Source of the DNA: UBA4408 sp002389785
GTDB taxonomy: Bacteria > Bacteroidota > Bacteroidia > UBA4408
Assembly (NCBI GenBank): GCA_035438985.1
Contig: DAORJK010000015.1
Span: forward strand, 1 to 64,000
Reading direction: 5' to 3'
DNA: 64,000 nucleotides
Below are positions 27,059 to 35,850 of this stretch, one piece after another. Position 1 is the first letter of the stretch; each line of letters starts with the position of its first letter. Position numbers and translations under genes: made by a program. Below the pieces are notes generated by a model, which worked only from the letters and a program-made list of their open reading frames with translations, was not told the DNA's origin and searched no databases.

Positions 27059-28429
27059 TCACTTCAATCCTTTTTGATCAATTAAATAAATAAAGGCTGC
27101 CATTGCAGCTGCTCCCAACTCTAACTCGCGTTTGTTTACCTTATCAAAAGTGTCTTCAGGAGAATGATGGTAATCAAAATACCGCTGCGATTCAGGAAGC
27201 AACGAAAAGCCCGGAACACCTGTATCTACCAATGGATCAATATCTGATCCACTGCCCGATTCATTAAAATTATAGATTCCGTATGGTTCTAATAAGGGGC
27301 GCCACGACTTTACTCGATTTCTTACCTCAGCACTTGCATCCATTGAAAATCCTAGTGGAGCAAAGCCTCCTTCATCACTTTCCAAAGCAGCTATGTGTTG
27401 CTCTTTGTTTTTCTGGGCAAGTTCTAAATATTTCAAACCTCCCCTCCTGCCATTTTCTTCGTTCATAAAAGCTACCGCACGTATCGTATTTTTTGGTACG
27501 TAGTTGAGCGCTTTTAAGATGCGTATAACTTCAATGGATTGCACCACACCTGCACCATCATCGTGGGCTCCTTGTCCGGTATCCCATGAATCAAGGTGTC
27601 CACCGAATACTATGATTTTTTCAGGTTCCGATTGTCCTTTTAATTCAGCCACCACGTTATAGGATTCCACTTCCGGAAGGCTTTCGCAATTGAGTTTCAA
27701 ATAAAAACTAAGCTCCGGATTCTTTTTCAATGATTCGCTTAATAAATCAGCTGCATTGGTGCTAATGGCACAACCCGGAATTTTAGCAATGGTATCGGCA
27801 TAACCCATAGCACCTGTATGTGGTATATCTTGTTTGCTTAGCGACAAGGAACGAACAACAACAGCAATTGCACCATATGGCGCAGCTTCCATAGCTCCCG
27901 AATAGCGTTGCTTTGCAGCTCCACCGTAGGCATGCATGGTATTAATTAAAGTTGCATCCATGGGGCGATTGTAAAACACAATTTTTCCTTTGAGCTTTTC
28001 TTTTCCCAACTTCTTTAATTCGTCAAACGAATGCACCTCTACTATTTTTGCAGTAATTCCCTTTGCTCCTGTTCCTATACTTCCTCCTAAAGCGCAAACT
28101 GGAAGAGATACTGCTTTTTCGGTACTAAGAATTTTTGCTTCAGCAGCAGCTCCACGCACCCAATGCGGTACCATACAAGCTTGTTTGTACACTGAATCTG
28201 CATTTAATCGATTCATAACCGAGGAAATATATTCCACCGCTTTAGCTGCATTTTCAGATCCGGAAAGCCTTCCGCCAATATTTGTGCAAAGTACTTGCAG
28301 GTTTTGATAGGACTCTCCTTTGGTTAATGCTTCTGAAAATATTCGGCGAATCATAAGCGAATCTTCTTGCCCAGCAAGCAAATGCTGTATGCTCAGCAAG
28401 CAACAAATTAAGAAGGAAATTTTTTTCAT
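27059..28429 (-). CDS. Secreted M28-family metallopeptidase (carboxypeptidase Q-like)
   Basis: A 456-residue zinc exopeptidase with signal peptide (1-20, ICCLLSIQHLLAG). Residues ~50-250 hold a protease-associated domain inserted before the catalytic domain. Zinc ligands and catalytic residues of family M28 are visible: His278 in GGHLDSWD, Asp290 in AHDDGAG, Glu324-Glu325 in MNEENGRRGG, Asp352 in ESDEGG, and His421/422 in FDYHHSPEDT. It would release amino acids or dipeptides from peptides outside the cytoplasm. Located 11 bases downstream of the DUF721 gene, it could be the end of the recF transcript. Confidence 0.9.
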   Translation of the reverse strand: MKKISFLICCLLSIQHLLAGQEDSLMIRRIFSEALTKGESYQNLQVLCTNIGGRLSGSENAAKAVEYISSVMNRLNADSVYKQACMVPHWVRGAAAEAKILSTEKAVSLPVCALGGSIGTGAKGITAKIVEVHSFDELKKLGKEKLKGKIVFYNRPMDATLINTMHAYGGAAKQRYSGAMEAAPYGAIAVVVRSLSLSKQDIPHTGAMGYADTIAKIPGCAISTNAADLLSESLKKNPELSFYLKLNCESLPEVESYNVVAELKGQSEPEKIIVFGGHLDSWDTGQGAHDDGAGVVQSIEVIRILKALNYVPKNTIRAVAFMNEENGRRGGLKYLELAQKNKEQHIAALESDEGGFAPLGFSMDASAEVRNRVKSWRPLLEPYGIYNFNESGSGSDIDPLVDTGVPGFSLLPESQRYFDYHHSPEDTFDKVNKRELELGAAAMAAFIYLIDQKGLK

Positions 28430-28440
28430 ACTAAAACTAT

Positions 28441-28731
28441 TTATAAAAATACAATTTCAGAAATCACATCATGATTGGCTTCTTTGTTAAGCAATTCGAT
28501 GAGTTTTGTTTTTGCATAACTCAATTCTTGACGCAAGGCTGCTGAATTTAATTCAACAAAAAGTGTCCTTTTTGAAATATAAATTTTGGTGGTATGTTTG
28601 GCAACCGAAATACCCATCAAACTTTCCCACGAATTAATGAGCCTTACCTCATGTAATTTACCATCGAGTCGGTAGGCAGCCAGCAATTCATTGATTACTT
28701 CTTTAAGCGATTGTTCGTTAGATGCTGCCAT
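28441..28731 (-). CDS. DUF721/DciA-like protein
   Basis: A 96-residue soluble protein of the DUF721 family. The KH-like core (LKEVINELLAAYRLDGKL, NSWESLMG, HTTKIYISKRTLFVE) matches the family that includes DciA, the ancestral loader of replicative helicase DnaB in bacteria lacking DnaC/DnaI. Its ATG overlaps the recF stop (TAATG on the minus strand), so the two are translationally coupled; adjacency to recF, a replication-repair gene, is consistent with a DnaB-loading role. Helicase loading in this species is inference. Confidence 0.85.
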   Translation of the reverse strand: MAASNEQSLKEVINELLAAYRLDGKLHEVRLINSWESLMGISVAKHTTKIYISKRTLFVELNSAALRQELSYAKTKLIELLNKEANHDVISEIVFL

Positions 28732-29834
28732 TAGTTTTCGATGCTTCCATTTTTAATTTTAAACAACTTAAATTCAGTTTTAATTTTTTTAAATATGCGT
28801 GCTATTCGGTCGTCGTGTGTATCGGTAATAAAAAGTTGTCCAAATCCATCCGAACTAACCAGTTGCATCAGCTGTTGTACACGGTTTTCATCGAGTTTAT
28901 CGTAAATATCGTCGAGCAAGAGCAAAGGCATTTTTTTTGTGATGTTTTTCAAAAATTCAAACTGAGCTAATTTCAAAGCAATTAAAAATGATTTTTGCTG
29001 CCCCTGGGAACCAAATTTCTTTACCGCAAAATCAGCTATTTTAAACACCAAATCATCTTTATGAATGCCTACCGACGAATAACTCAATTGCAAATCCTTT
29101 TTAACTGCCTGCTCAAGCAATGAATCAAATTGCTGACCAGTTAACTGCGAAGCATATTCAATACTTACCAGTTCTTTTCCACCTGAAATTAGTTGGTAAA
29201 AGCGATTAAAAATCGGAATAAATTTTTCAATAAAAAGTGTACGTTCCGTATGTATAGCATTACCCAGCGACATTAGTTGTTCGTCCCAAACAGCCATGGT
29301 TTCTTTATCAAAATAACGACCTTCGGCAAAGGTTTTTAAAAGTGCATTGCGGTGTGCTAAAACCTTATTATAAGCCAACAATTGCTCAAGGTATTTTTTA
29401 TTGTACTGTGCAATGGCACTATCCATGAATTTACGGCGACTCTCGCTGCCTTCAGTAATTAATTCAGAATCGGCCGGTGAAACCATCACCAGGGGTATAT
29501 AACCAATATGTTCGGCTAATCGGCTATACTCCTTTTTATTCTTTTTGAACAGCTTTTTTTCATTTCGCTTAAACCCACAGTATACCTCTTCTTTCGTTGC
29601 ATCATCCGATAAAAACTCTCCCTGTATTACAAAAAACGGATTGCCGTGAAATATATTCTGGCTATCGTTGGGGTTAAAAAAACTTTTACAAAAGGCAAGA
29701 TAATGTATGGCATCTAACAAATTGGTTTTGCCTTCACCATTGTTTCCAACAAAACAATTAATGTTTTTAGTAAACACAAAATCGGCTTCGGAATAATTTT
29801 TAAAGCCCAACAACGACAATTTATTCAGCTGCAT
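28731..29834 (-). CDS. recF: DNA replication and repair ATPase RecF
   Basis: A 367-residue SMC-like ATPase that helps load RecA at gapped DNA. Walker A is GNNGEGKT (30-37), with the N-terminal FKNYSEADF typical of RecF; QGQQKSFLIALKLA is the ABC signature region, and LLLLDDIYDKLDENR the Walker B/D-loop. Length is normal. It is followed with a one-base overlap by the DUF721 gene, an arrangement often seen in Bacteroidota. Confidence 0.95.
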   Translation of the reverse strand: MQLNKLSLLGFKNYSEADFVFTKNINCFVGNNGEGKTNLLDAIHYLAFCKSFFNPNDSQNIFHGNPFFVIQGEFLSDDATKEEVYCGFKRNEKKLFKKNKKEYSRLAEHIGYIPLVMVSPADSELITEGSESRRKFMDSAIAQYNKKYLEQLLAYNKVLAHRNALLKTFAEGRYFDKETMAVWDEQLMSLGNAIHTERTLFIEKFIPIFNRFYQLISGGKELVSIEYASQLTGQQFDSLLEQAVKKDLQLSYSSVGIHKDDLVFKIADFAVKKFGSQGQQKSFLIALKLAQFEFLKNITKKMPLLLLDDIYDKLDENRVQQLMQLVSSDGFGQLFITDTHDDRIARIFKKIKTEFKLFKIKNGSIEN

Positions 29835-30047
29835 TTAACTCAATTGAAAAGCAGGACGAAAGTAGCTTTTTTATGCGGCATTTAATAATGGATTGAATAA
29901 AAAGTCGCAGTCAAGTTAGGTAGTTCAACTTCGTACTTCAGCTTTGTGATGAATGCAGGATTTAGAATTGTTTCAATCCAAACAATATTTGAATTATAAA
30001 CTGACAACAATCAGTACAAAATGAACAGAATCAGCCTAGGAATTAGG

Positions 30048-30055
30048 TAACTTTG
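30048..30055 (+). promoter_or_regulatory. Putative -7 box TAACTTTG
   Basis: TAACTTTG fits TAnnTTTG and lies 45 bases before the preferred start ATG 30101 of the universal stress protein, leaving a normal leader. The alternative ATG at 30068 would sit only 12 bases from the box. Confidence 0.42.
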
Positions 30056-30100
30056 TGAGTATAGTGAATGCCCCTCTTAACTTCCACTATTGAAAGAAAT

Positions 30101-30931
30101 ATGAAAACAATTCTAGTTGCTACCGATTTTTCGAAAGAAGCTAACAATGCTATCCAGTATGCCATTAAACTGGCAATTGAAAGAAAAGCCTCCCTGCTAC
30201 TTTTTCATACAGTGCTGGTGCCTGCTTTACCTGCTGAACTGTCTTTATCACTTTCGGTTAATGATATACTTGACAAGGAATTAAAACGGTTATCTAAAAT
30301 AGCAAAACGCTTAAGCGCGAAATATGGAGAACAAGTAAATGTTCAATGCGCTTGCAGAACAGGATTTGCTGCCGATGAAATTTGTGCCTATGCCAAAGAA
30401 TACAGCATTGATTTAGTAGTAATGGGGATGAAAGGCAAAAGCCAATTGGTTGAAAAATTTATTGGAAGCACCACCAGCAGTGTCCTGAAAAAAAGCGGTA
30501 TTCCCGTTTTGATCATCGACCGAAGAGTGCGCTATAAAACGATAAAAAAAATTGTTTTGGCTTGCGATTATACTGCATTAAAAAATAAACGCATCATTCA
30601 ACCAATGCTCGAATTTTGTGAGTTGTTTAAAAGCCATGTATATGTTTTAAATGTGGTAAAGGAAGTTGAAACAGAACCCACCGTAAGCACTACTGTGGCT
30701 GGTATACGTTTAAACCGCTTGCTCGAAAATGTAAGTCATTCCTTTCATTATGCTTTAGGCGAAGATGTTGTAAATGCAGTTAATTCCTACGTAAAAAAAA
30801 TGAAAATAGAATTAATTGTCTTTATACCACATTTACACAGTTTGTTACAAGGAATACTACATCCATCGGTCACTCAACACATGTCGTTTCACACTAAAAA
30901 GCCACTGTTAATTTTACCCGAAATCGATTGA
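30101..30931 (+). CDS. Tandem-domain universal stress protein
   Basis: A 276-residue two-domain Usp, the third in the window. I choose ATG 30101 because the family N-terminus is MKTILVATDFSKEA; ATG 30068 would add 11 atypical residues. Domain 1 contains MGMKGKSQLVEKFIGSTTS (residues ~114-132), an intact G-x2-G-x9-G-S ATP motif. Domain 2 (IKKIVLACDYTALK onward) ends LHSLLQGILHPSVTQHM, with no nucleotide loop. Cytoplasmic stress/energy adaptation role by family. Convergent with the LOG gene. Confidence 0.88.
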   Translation: MKTILVATDFSKEANNAIQYAIKLAIERKASLLLFHTVLVPALPAELSLSLSVNDILDKELKRLSKIAKRLSAKYGEQVNVQCACRTGFAADEICAYAKEYSIDLVVMGMKGKSQLVEKFIGSTTSSVLKKSGIPVLIIDRRVRYKTIKKIVLACDYTALKNKRIIQPMLEFCELFKSHVYVLNVVKEVETEPTVSTTVAGIRLNRLLENVSHSFHYALGEDVVNAVNSYVKKMKIELIVFIPHLHSLLQGILHPSVTQHMSFHTKKPLLILPEID

Positions 30932-30996
30932 AAATTTCTACTTAATAAAAGTTTCGTGTAGTAGTAACTAAAAGTATACACAAATTTACTTTTAGC

Positions 30997-31743
30997 CTAA
31001 ATACTGATTCCCTTTTCGCCAAAAAAGCGAGATGGAAAAAAGCTTCTTTTTGTGCGCAAATTATATTTTTGAATAGCATTTACTTCTATATGCCGGATGG
31101 CTTCATCAACATTATCTGTAAATAAAAATAGTTGTTTATCAATTCCAGAAATAGTTTGCTCCTTGATCATCAAATCAAAATGAGCCATTAAATTTTTATG
31201 GTATTCCTTACCCATGATTACCACCGGAAAATTTCTTGTTTTATGTGTTTGAATTAAGGTAATAGCTTCAAAAAATTCATCAAGTGTTCCAAAGCCTCCT
31301 GGCATTACAACAAATGCATAAGAGTATTTTGATAACAATACCTTACGCACAAAAAAATACTCCATGTTGATCCACTGATCCAGATAAGGATTAGCCTGTT
31401 GTTCAGTTGGAAGTGCTATGTTGCATCCAACCGATTTTCCTTGTGCATCTTTGGCACCTCTATTGGCTGCTTCCATTAAACCCGGTCCACCTCCGGTCAT
31501 CACTGTAAATCCAATGCGTGCTAAGGCGTTGCCAACCTTGCGGGTCATTTCATAATATACATGATTTTCAGTAAAACGAGCGGAACCGAATACGGTAACA
31601 CAGGGTCCTAAAAAATGAAATTTTCTAAAACCTCTTACAAATTCAATAAATACTTTTACAGCAAAGACCAGTTCCTGTAATCGGGATCTAGGACCTTCCA
31701 GAAATAATTGTTCAGCTGATTTTTTATCTTTATTAGTTGGCAT
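30997..31743 (-). CDS. LOG-family nucleotide 5'-monophosphate phosphoribohydrolase (TIGR00730)
   Basis: A 248-residue Rossmann-fold protein of the Lonely Guy family, which hydrolyses (cytokinin) nucleoside monophosphates to base and ribose-5-phosphate. The hallmark motifs are GSARF (~54-58), TGGGPGLMEAANRGA (~82-96) and PGGFGTLDEFFE (~153-164), which carry the catalytic Arg/Glu residues of the family. The N-terminal ~40 residues extend before the core as in the larger type II members. In bacteria the true substrate is often uncertain; AMP hydrolysis or purine homeostasis is possible. Confidence 0.9.
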   Translation of the reverse strand: MPTNKDKKSAEQLFLEGPRSRLQELVFAVKVFIEFVRGFRKFHFLGPCVTVFGSARFTENHVYYEMTRKVGNALARIGFTVMTGGGPGLMEAANRGAKDAQGKSVGCNIALPTEQQANPYLDQWINMEYFFVRKVLLSKYSYAFVVMPGGFGTLDEFFEAITLIQTHKTRNFPVVIMGKEYHKNLMAHFDLMIKEQTISGIDKQLFLFTDNVDEAIRHIEVNAIQKYNLRTKRSFFPSRFFGEKGISI

Positions 31744-31879
31744 TTAATACTACAAGTTTTAGGAAGCAAGTTGCATGAATTTATTGTTTCAACAAAATTT
31801 GAATCGCCATAACACATGTAAAATGTTTCCTCCTGTATTTTGATTGTAAGCAATATAGAGGATTAGCTGCAGAAAATTC

Positions 31880-31887
31880 TATTTTTG
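31880..31887 (+). promoter_or_regulatory. Putative -7 box TATTTTTG
   Basis: TATTTTTG fits TAnnTTTG and contains the TTG at 31885 that could be misread as a start codon. The ATG at 31921 lies 33 bases downstream, which supports it as the real start of the glycosylase. Confidence 0.45.
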
Positions 31888-31920
31888 AAAAAAAATAAAT
31901 TTCACTTAGCCCATATACTT

Positions 31921-32472
31921 ATGAATCCTTATTGCAATTTTGTAAATAATTTACCGGCAAACGAAGCCAATGTTCACCGAAAGTATCATCATGAAGAATA
32001 TGGATTCCCAATACACTCTGACGATGAATTATTTTGTCGATTAATTTTAGAAATCAATCAGGCAGGTCTAAGTTGGACCACCATTTTAAAAAAACAAGAA
32101 AATTTCAGAGCGGCCTATAGTCAATTTAACATTAAGAAAGTTGCTGCTTACACGCAAATTGATATTGATAGATTACTGAATGATGCCGGTATTATTCGCA
32201 ATAAATTAAAAGTAAATGCTGCCATCGAAAACGCTAAAACAATCCTAAAATTACAAAAGGAATTTGGCTCATTTCAAAATTGGCTGCAACACCATCATCC
32301 TAAATCAAAAGAAGAATGGACGAAATTGTTTAAAAAAACTTTTCGCTTTACCGGTGGTGAAATAGTAAATGAATTTTTAATGAGTTGCGGATTTTTAAAA
32401 GGAGCTCATTCTGAAGATTGCCCCATTTATAAGCAAGTTATAAAATCAAAACCAAGCTGGAATACAAAGTAG
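31921..32472 (+). CDS. tag: DNA-3-methyladenine glycosylase I
   Basis: A 183-residue base-excision repair enzyme removing 3-methyladenine from DNA. Cys5 and the YHHEEYG histidine near residue 21 at the N-terminus, and the His and Cys of GAHSEDC near the C-terminus, correspond to the zinc snap of E. coli Tag. QAGLSWTTILKKQENFRAA (~47-65) and DAGIIRNKLKVNAAI (~91-105) are strongly family-like. The start is ATG 31921; an upstream TTG at 31885 lies inside a promoter-like box. Convergent with the purple acid phosphatase-like gene, whose stop touches the stop of this gene. Confidence 0.92.
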   Translation: MNPYCNFVNNLPANEANVHRKYHHEEYGFPIHSDDELFCRLILEINQAGLSWTTILKKQENFRAAYSQFNIKKVAAYTQIDIDRLLNDAGIIRNKLKVNAAIENAKTILKLQKEFGSFQNWLQHHHPKSKEEWTKLFKKTFRFTGGEIVNEFLMSCGFLKGAHSEDCPIYKQVIKSKPSWNTK

Positions 32473-34548
32473 TTATTCGAAATTGATGAATATCTTTTTT
32501 GTATAACTCTGCGAATTGGCTGTTAATGAAACAAGATAAATTCCGCTTTTACAATTTGGAAAGTTCGATTTTGGAATGGTAATTTGTTCATTAGCCGACA
32601 AGTCAACTGCATCATAGCTTTTTATTAATTGTCCATTTAAGTTGTAAAAACTTACACGGAAGGCATCCGTATTAATTTCAGGAACGCTTACAACCAATTG
32701 ATCGTTGTATTGATATACTTTAAAATTTTCATCAATTTGGCGAGAAGCATTGGTAACACGTGTAATTGAAAACTGATCAACTATTGCTCCATTTGAGCCA
32801 AGGTATTTACAAAGCATGTTTGAACCATTTATGTCAATTATTAACGATGCATTGGTAGAATTGTCGTTAAAATTCATGCATTGCATTGGCCATCCTGCAG
32901 ATGTTCCGCCCGGATTTTGACCAGATGTGCCACAAACAGCGTAAACAGTGCCGTTGTAGGGCGATGCTTTAACAAATGAATTGGGTGAAGTACTCATTTT
33001 CATAGCGTTGGTAAAACTAGCTGCAAGTCCATAATGACCTTTTATTAAATAGCTTCGTTCATTTGAATGCGAATGTCCGTTTAGCACTAAATCAACATGA
33101 TAGGTTTCGAGCAAGGGAACAATATTTTGACGCATGTTAATCATTTCCGTTTCGCTATCGCTATTGTGTGTTCCTTTTGAATAAGGCGGATGATGAAAAT
33201 AAACAATGGTCCAGGTTTGCGTATTTGCAGCCAAATCGCTTTGCAGCCATGTGTACATTGGACTACCCGGTGCATTTAACGAACCATAACTATCCAAAGC
33301 AATAAAATGTATGTTCGCATAATTATAAGAATAATATTTCGCAGTACCGGAAGCTACGCCTCCCGATTGAGCTGCTGTTGGCACAGTAAAAATAGAGAAA
33401 TAAGGAAACTTAATTCCTAATGCCAGCGACGATTGATAGCCTACGTTTGCATAATCGTGGTTTCCAAGACATGGAAACACCGGTATATTTTTAAATTGCT
33501 CCGGATATACATCAAACACTTTGCTTTGGTATTCACTTTGATATCCGGCAGCATAAGCATTGTCGCCCATCCAAAGCCACAAGTTAGCAGGAGAGTTTTG
33601 TGTGTATGCTGCAAAAGCATCTCTAACGGCAAATTGAGCTGCAGTACCAGTTCCAAAATCTCCGGTAGCCCATATTCTCACTGGTGTTACAGTTCCTGTT
33701 AAAGGAGCTGTTTTAAAATAATTGTTAGCATTACCCTGAAACACATTGGTAGTAGTTCCAATTGAGTAGTAATATTTGGTTGCAGCATTTAAACCCGTTA
33801 ACGTGATACTATGATCGGTAACTAAATTAACATCTTGCTTTAATGCACCATAAGCTAAACTGGTACCGTACATAATTTTACTGTTACAAGCAATATTGGT
33901 AGTCCAGCGTATACAAATGCCTGAAGAAGATAGCATTTGTAAATAAGGACCACGTGTGATTACCGGAATTGGTGCGGCGTTGGTGGCAGTTAAACTGCAA
34001 TTAAAACTTAGGTCGGGGCTTGTTTTTGTGTTCTGATGTATTTCAACAGCAAGAACATTTGTGCCAGCAATCAAATTACCCGCAGAAATCGTATAAGGAT
34101 AATAAATAGATTCACTTGATGTTCCTACAGCTGTTGAAGCAAGTGTGGTATAAGTGATGGTTCCTGATGGCATATTTGAACGTGCTACTTCATTGCCATT
34201 TAAATACACAACTGCTCCATCATCGCGCATTAGGTTAAGTAATAAGGATGAATATTGAAGTGGACTAGTAACCGTAAACGATTTTCTGAAATAATAGGTA
34301 ATGTATTTTGAGCTAGAACTAGGACCGTAACTTATTACTGTGGCTTCTCCACCATCGCCATAACCTAATTCAGCGTTACCTGTACTCCAACTTGCATCGT
34401 TAAAAGCAGTTGCTTTCCATGCGGTACCCTGATTGCTGCCATTCGACATATATTTCCAGGAGCTGCCTTGAGCGATAAGCGTGGTTTGTGAAAAAGCATT
34501 TAAACTGCTCGCAAGTAATATAAATAAAGAAGTAATGAATGTTTTCAT
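32473..34548 (-). CDS. T9SS-exported purple-acid-phosphatase-like metallophosphoesterase
   Basis: A 691-residue secreted protein. Signal peptide MKTFITSLFILLASSLNAFSQ; an N-terminal beta-sandwich of the kind that precedes such phosphatases (~22-190); a fibronectin III/PAP N-domain (~195-280, starting GPYLQMLSSSGICIRW); then the metallophosphatase domain with ATGDFGTG, WMGDNAY, CLGNHDYA, YFHHPPY and NGHSHSNERS, which carry the di-metal ligands (Asp, Asp/Tyr, Asn-His, His, His-x-His). The C-terminal ~75 residues (YQYNDQLVV to YTKKIFINFE) are a T9SS type A sorting domain. It would release phosphate from organic phosphate outside the cell. Monocistronic. Confidence 0.9.
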   Translation of the reverse strand: MKTFITSLFILLASSLNAFSQTTLIAQGSSWKYMSNGSNQGTAWKATAFNDASWSTGNAELGYGDGGEATVISYGPSSSSKYITYYFRKSFTVTSPLQYSSLLLNLMRDDGAVVYLNGNEVARSNMPSGTITYTTLASTAVGTSSESIYYPYTISAGNLIAGTNVLAVEIHQNTKTSPDLSFNCSLTATNAAPIPVITRGPYLQMLSSSGICIRWTTNIACNSKIMYGTSLAYGALKQDVNLVTDHSITLTGLNAATKYYYSIGTTTNVFQGNANNYFKTAPLTGTVTPVRIWATGDFGTGTAAQFAVRDAFAAYTQNSPANLWLWMGDNAYAAGYQSEYQSKVFDVYPEQFKNIPVFPCLGNHDYANVGYQSSLALGIKFPYFSIFTVPTAAQSGGVASGTAKYYSYNYANIHFIALDSYGSLNAPGSPMYTWLQSDLAANTQTWTIVYFHHPPYSKGTHNSDSETEMINMRQNIVPLLETYHVDLVLNGHSHSNERSYLIKGHYGLAASFTNAMKMSTSPNSFVKASPYNGTVYAVCGTSGQNPGGTSAGWPMQCMNFNDNSTNASLIIDINGSNMLCKYLGSNGAIVDQFSITRVTNASRQIDENFKVYQYNDQLVVSVPEINTDAFRVSFYNLNGQLIKSYDAVDLSANEQITIPKSNFPNCKSGIYLVSLTANSQSYTKKIFINFE

Positions 34549-34689
34549 GGGTTATTCCTTTAGAAAAATGAATACTCAATACTAACTAGTTATACGCAGT
34601 TTAACCAAAAAAAGTTGCCTAACTGTAGAGTTTGCATGCTGAATGAGTTTAAATTTCGGTTCAGATTTTTCAGCTTCCAACTTAGGCCT

Positions 34690-35292
34690 TTACAAGGAGT
34701 AATAAACGCCAATTCCATTATTGCTCAATTTCACATGTTCCAGTAATGGAGTAAGTTTATTTTTACCATGCTTCGTATGTGCCAAATACATGATTGCATC
34801 AAAACCCAGTAAAAATGCTCCTTGCAAAATCAATGATTGTCCGTAACCATTGTACATTTCCCGACGATTTGAAGAATTGGTAGATTTTTCTAGTAAATAA
34901 GCACCCGCCGAAATGTAAACAGCATCGAGCGCCGCATTAAACAAAAATGTTTTTTCAATGGATTGTTGTTTTTTTACAGTAGCTGCTAAATCGTAGCTCT
35001 TTTTATCCTTTTTCGCACCATAATAGCCTACGGTGGCTAAGGCCAAGTTAATACCTCCCCAAAATAGGTTCATTTGATGAAAATATTTATCGGTTTCATC
35101 GCAGGTAGTGCTAGTTCCAATAACGCCAACTGCAACATTGGCAAATCCCCAAGCAGCCAAAACCGGCATTCCCTTCGTATTAATAGAATTTCTCTTTACA
35201 TTAAATGCATTTAACTCTTCGATAGTTTGAGCTTGCAGTGAGCCAATTAAAAGTGTAAGAACCAATACAAGGAGCGTGTTTTTTAAGAGCAT
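34690..35292 (-). CDS. Envelope protein, unknown (DUF6992-like)
   Basis: A 200-residue protein with a signal peptide or N-terminal membrane segment (LLVLVLTLLIGSLQAQ) and several hydrophobic stretches (~45-60, ~75-90, ~120-136, ~150-168), so probably a small outer- or inner-membrane protein. The start region TIEELNAFNVKRNSINTKGM followed by LAAWGFANVAVG and later FHQMNLFWGGINLA is shared by a Bacteroidota family that I recall as DUF6992; that name is not certain. It lies 2 bases downstream of the helical secreted protein at 35295, so the two are co-transcribed. Function unknown. Confidence 0.68.
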   Translation of the reverse strand: MLLKNTLLVLVLTLLIGSLQAQTIEELNAFNVKRNSINTKGMPVLAAWGFANVAVGVIGTSTTCDETDKYFHQMNLFWGGINLALATVGYYGAKKDKKSYDLAATVKKQQSIEKTFLFNAALDAVYISAGAYLLEKSTNSSNRREMYNGYGQSLILQGAFLLGFDAIMYLAHTKHGKNKLTPLLEHVKLSNNGIGVYYSL

Positions 35293-35294
35293 GC

Positions 35295-35792
35295 TTACTT
35301 CGGGCTAGACGTTTCACTTGGGATAGCTACTTTAGCCATATACTCAGAAATTGATTTTTTTAGTTTTTCGTTTTTCAATTTCTCAAGATTACTTTCAATA
35401 AATAGCTTGTCGGATTTTATCTGAGCGTTGTAATGCAATACATCCGGCGTATGCAATTGTATGCTTAATCGTAAAAAACGCAATTCCACATTTTCTAAAT
35501 CATTAATAATAGCTTGCTCCAACTTACGTTTGCCTTCCTTAAACAATTTCAATTTTTTAGGAGCATCCTTTTCATGTCTTGCCATTTCGGCCAACACTGC
35601 ACCTTTATATCCGAGCAATAAATTTTGATTTGCTTCGTCTATTTTTGCCAGCTTTTCATATAGCTTTTTACATACTTCTTTATTCTCAGCCGATTTTACA
35701 TACAAACTCCTTGCTTCATCAACATTAATTGATTGAGCACTTACGCGAACAACTAATAGTAAGAGTGAAATAAAAAGCGCTATTTTTTTCAT
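35295..35792 (-). CDS. Small secreted helical protein, unknown
   Basis: A 165-residue protein with a signal peptide (MKKIALFISLLLLVVRVSAQ) and a mature part that is strongly helical and lysine-rich, with a TPR-like texture (YVKSAENKEVCKKLYEKLA, GKRKLEQAIINDLENVE). Two-gene operon with 34690-35292. I do not recognise a named family; Bacteroidota hypothetical proteins with this architecture are common. Confidence 0.66.
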   Translation of the reverse strand: MKKIALFISLLLLVVRVSAQSINVDEARSLYVKSAENKEVCKKLYEKLAKIDEANQNLLLGYKGAVLAEMARHEKDAPKKLKLFKEGKRKLEQAIINDLENVELRFLRLSIQLHTPDVLHYNAQIKSDKLFIESNLEKLKNEKLKKSISEYMAKVAIPSETSSPK

Positions 35793-35850
35793 GCCTATTA
35801 AACTTTAACAAAGGTACAAATAAAAGGCTACATTACTTGTTGTAAGTAAT

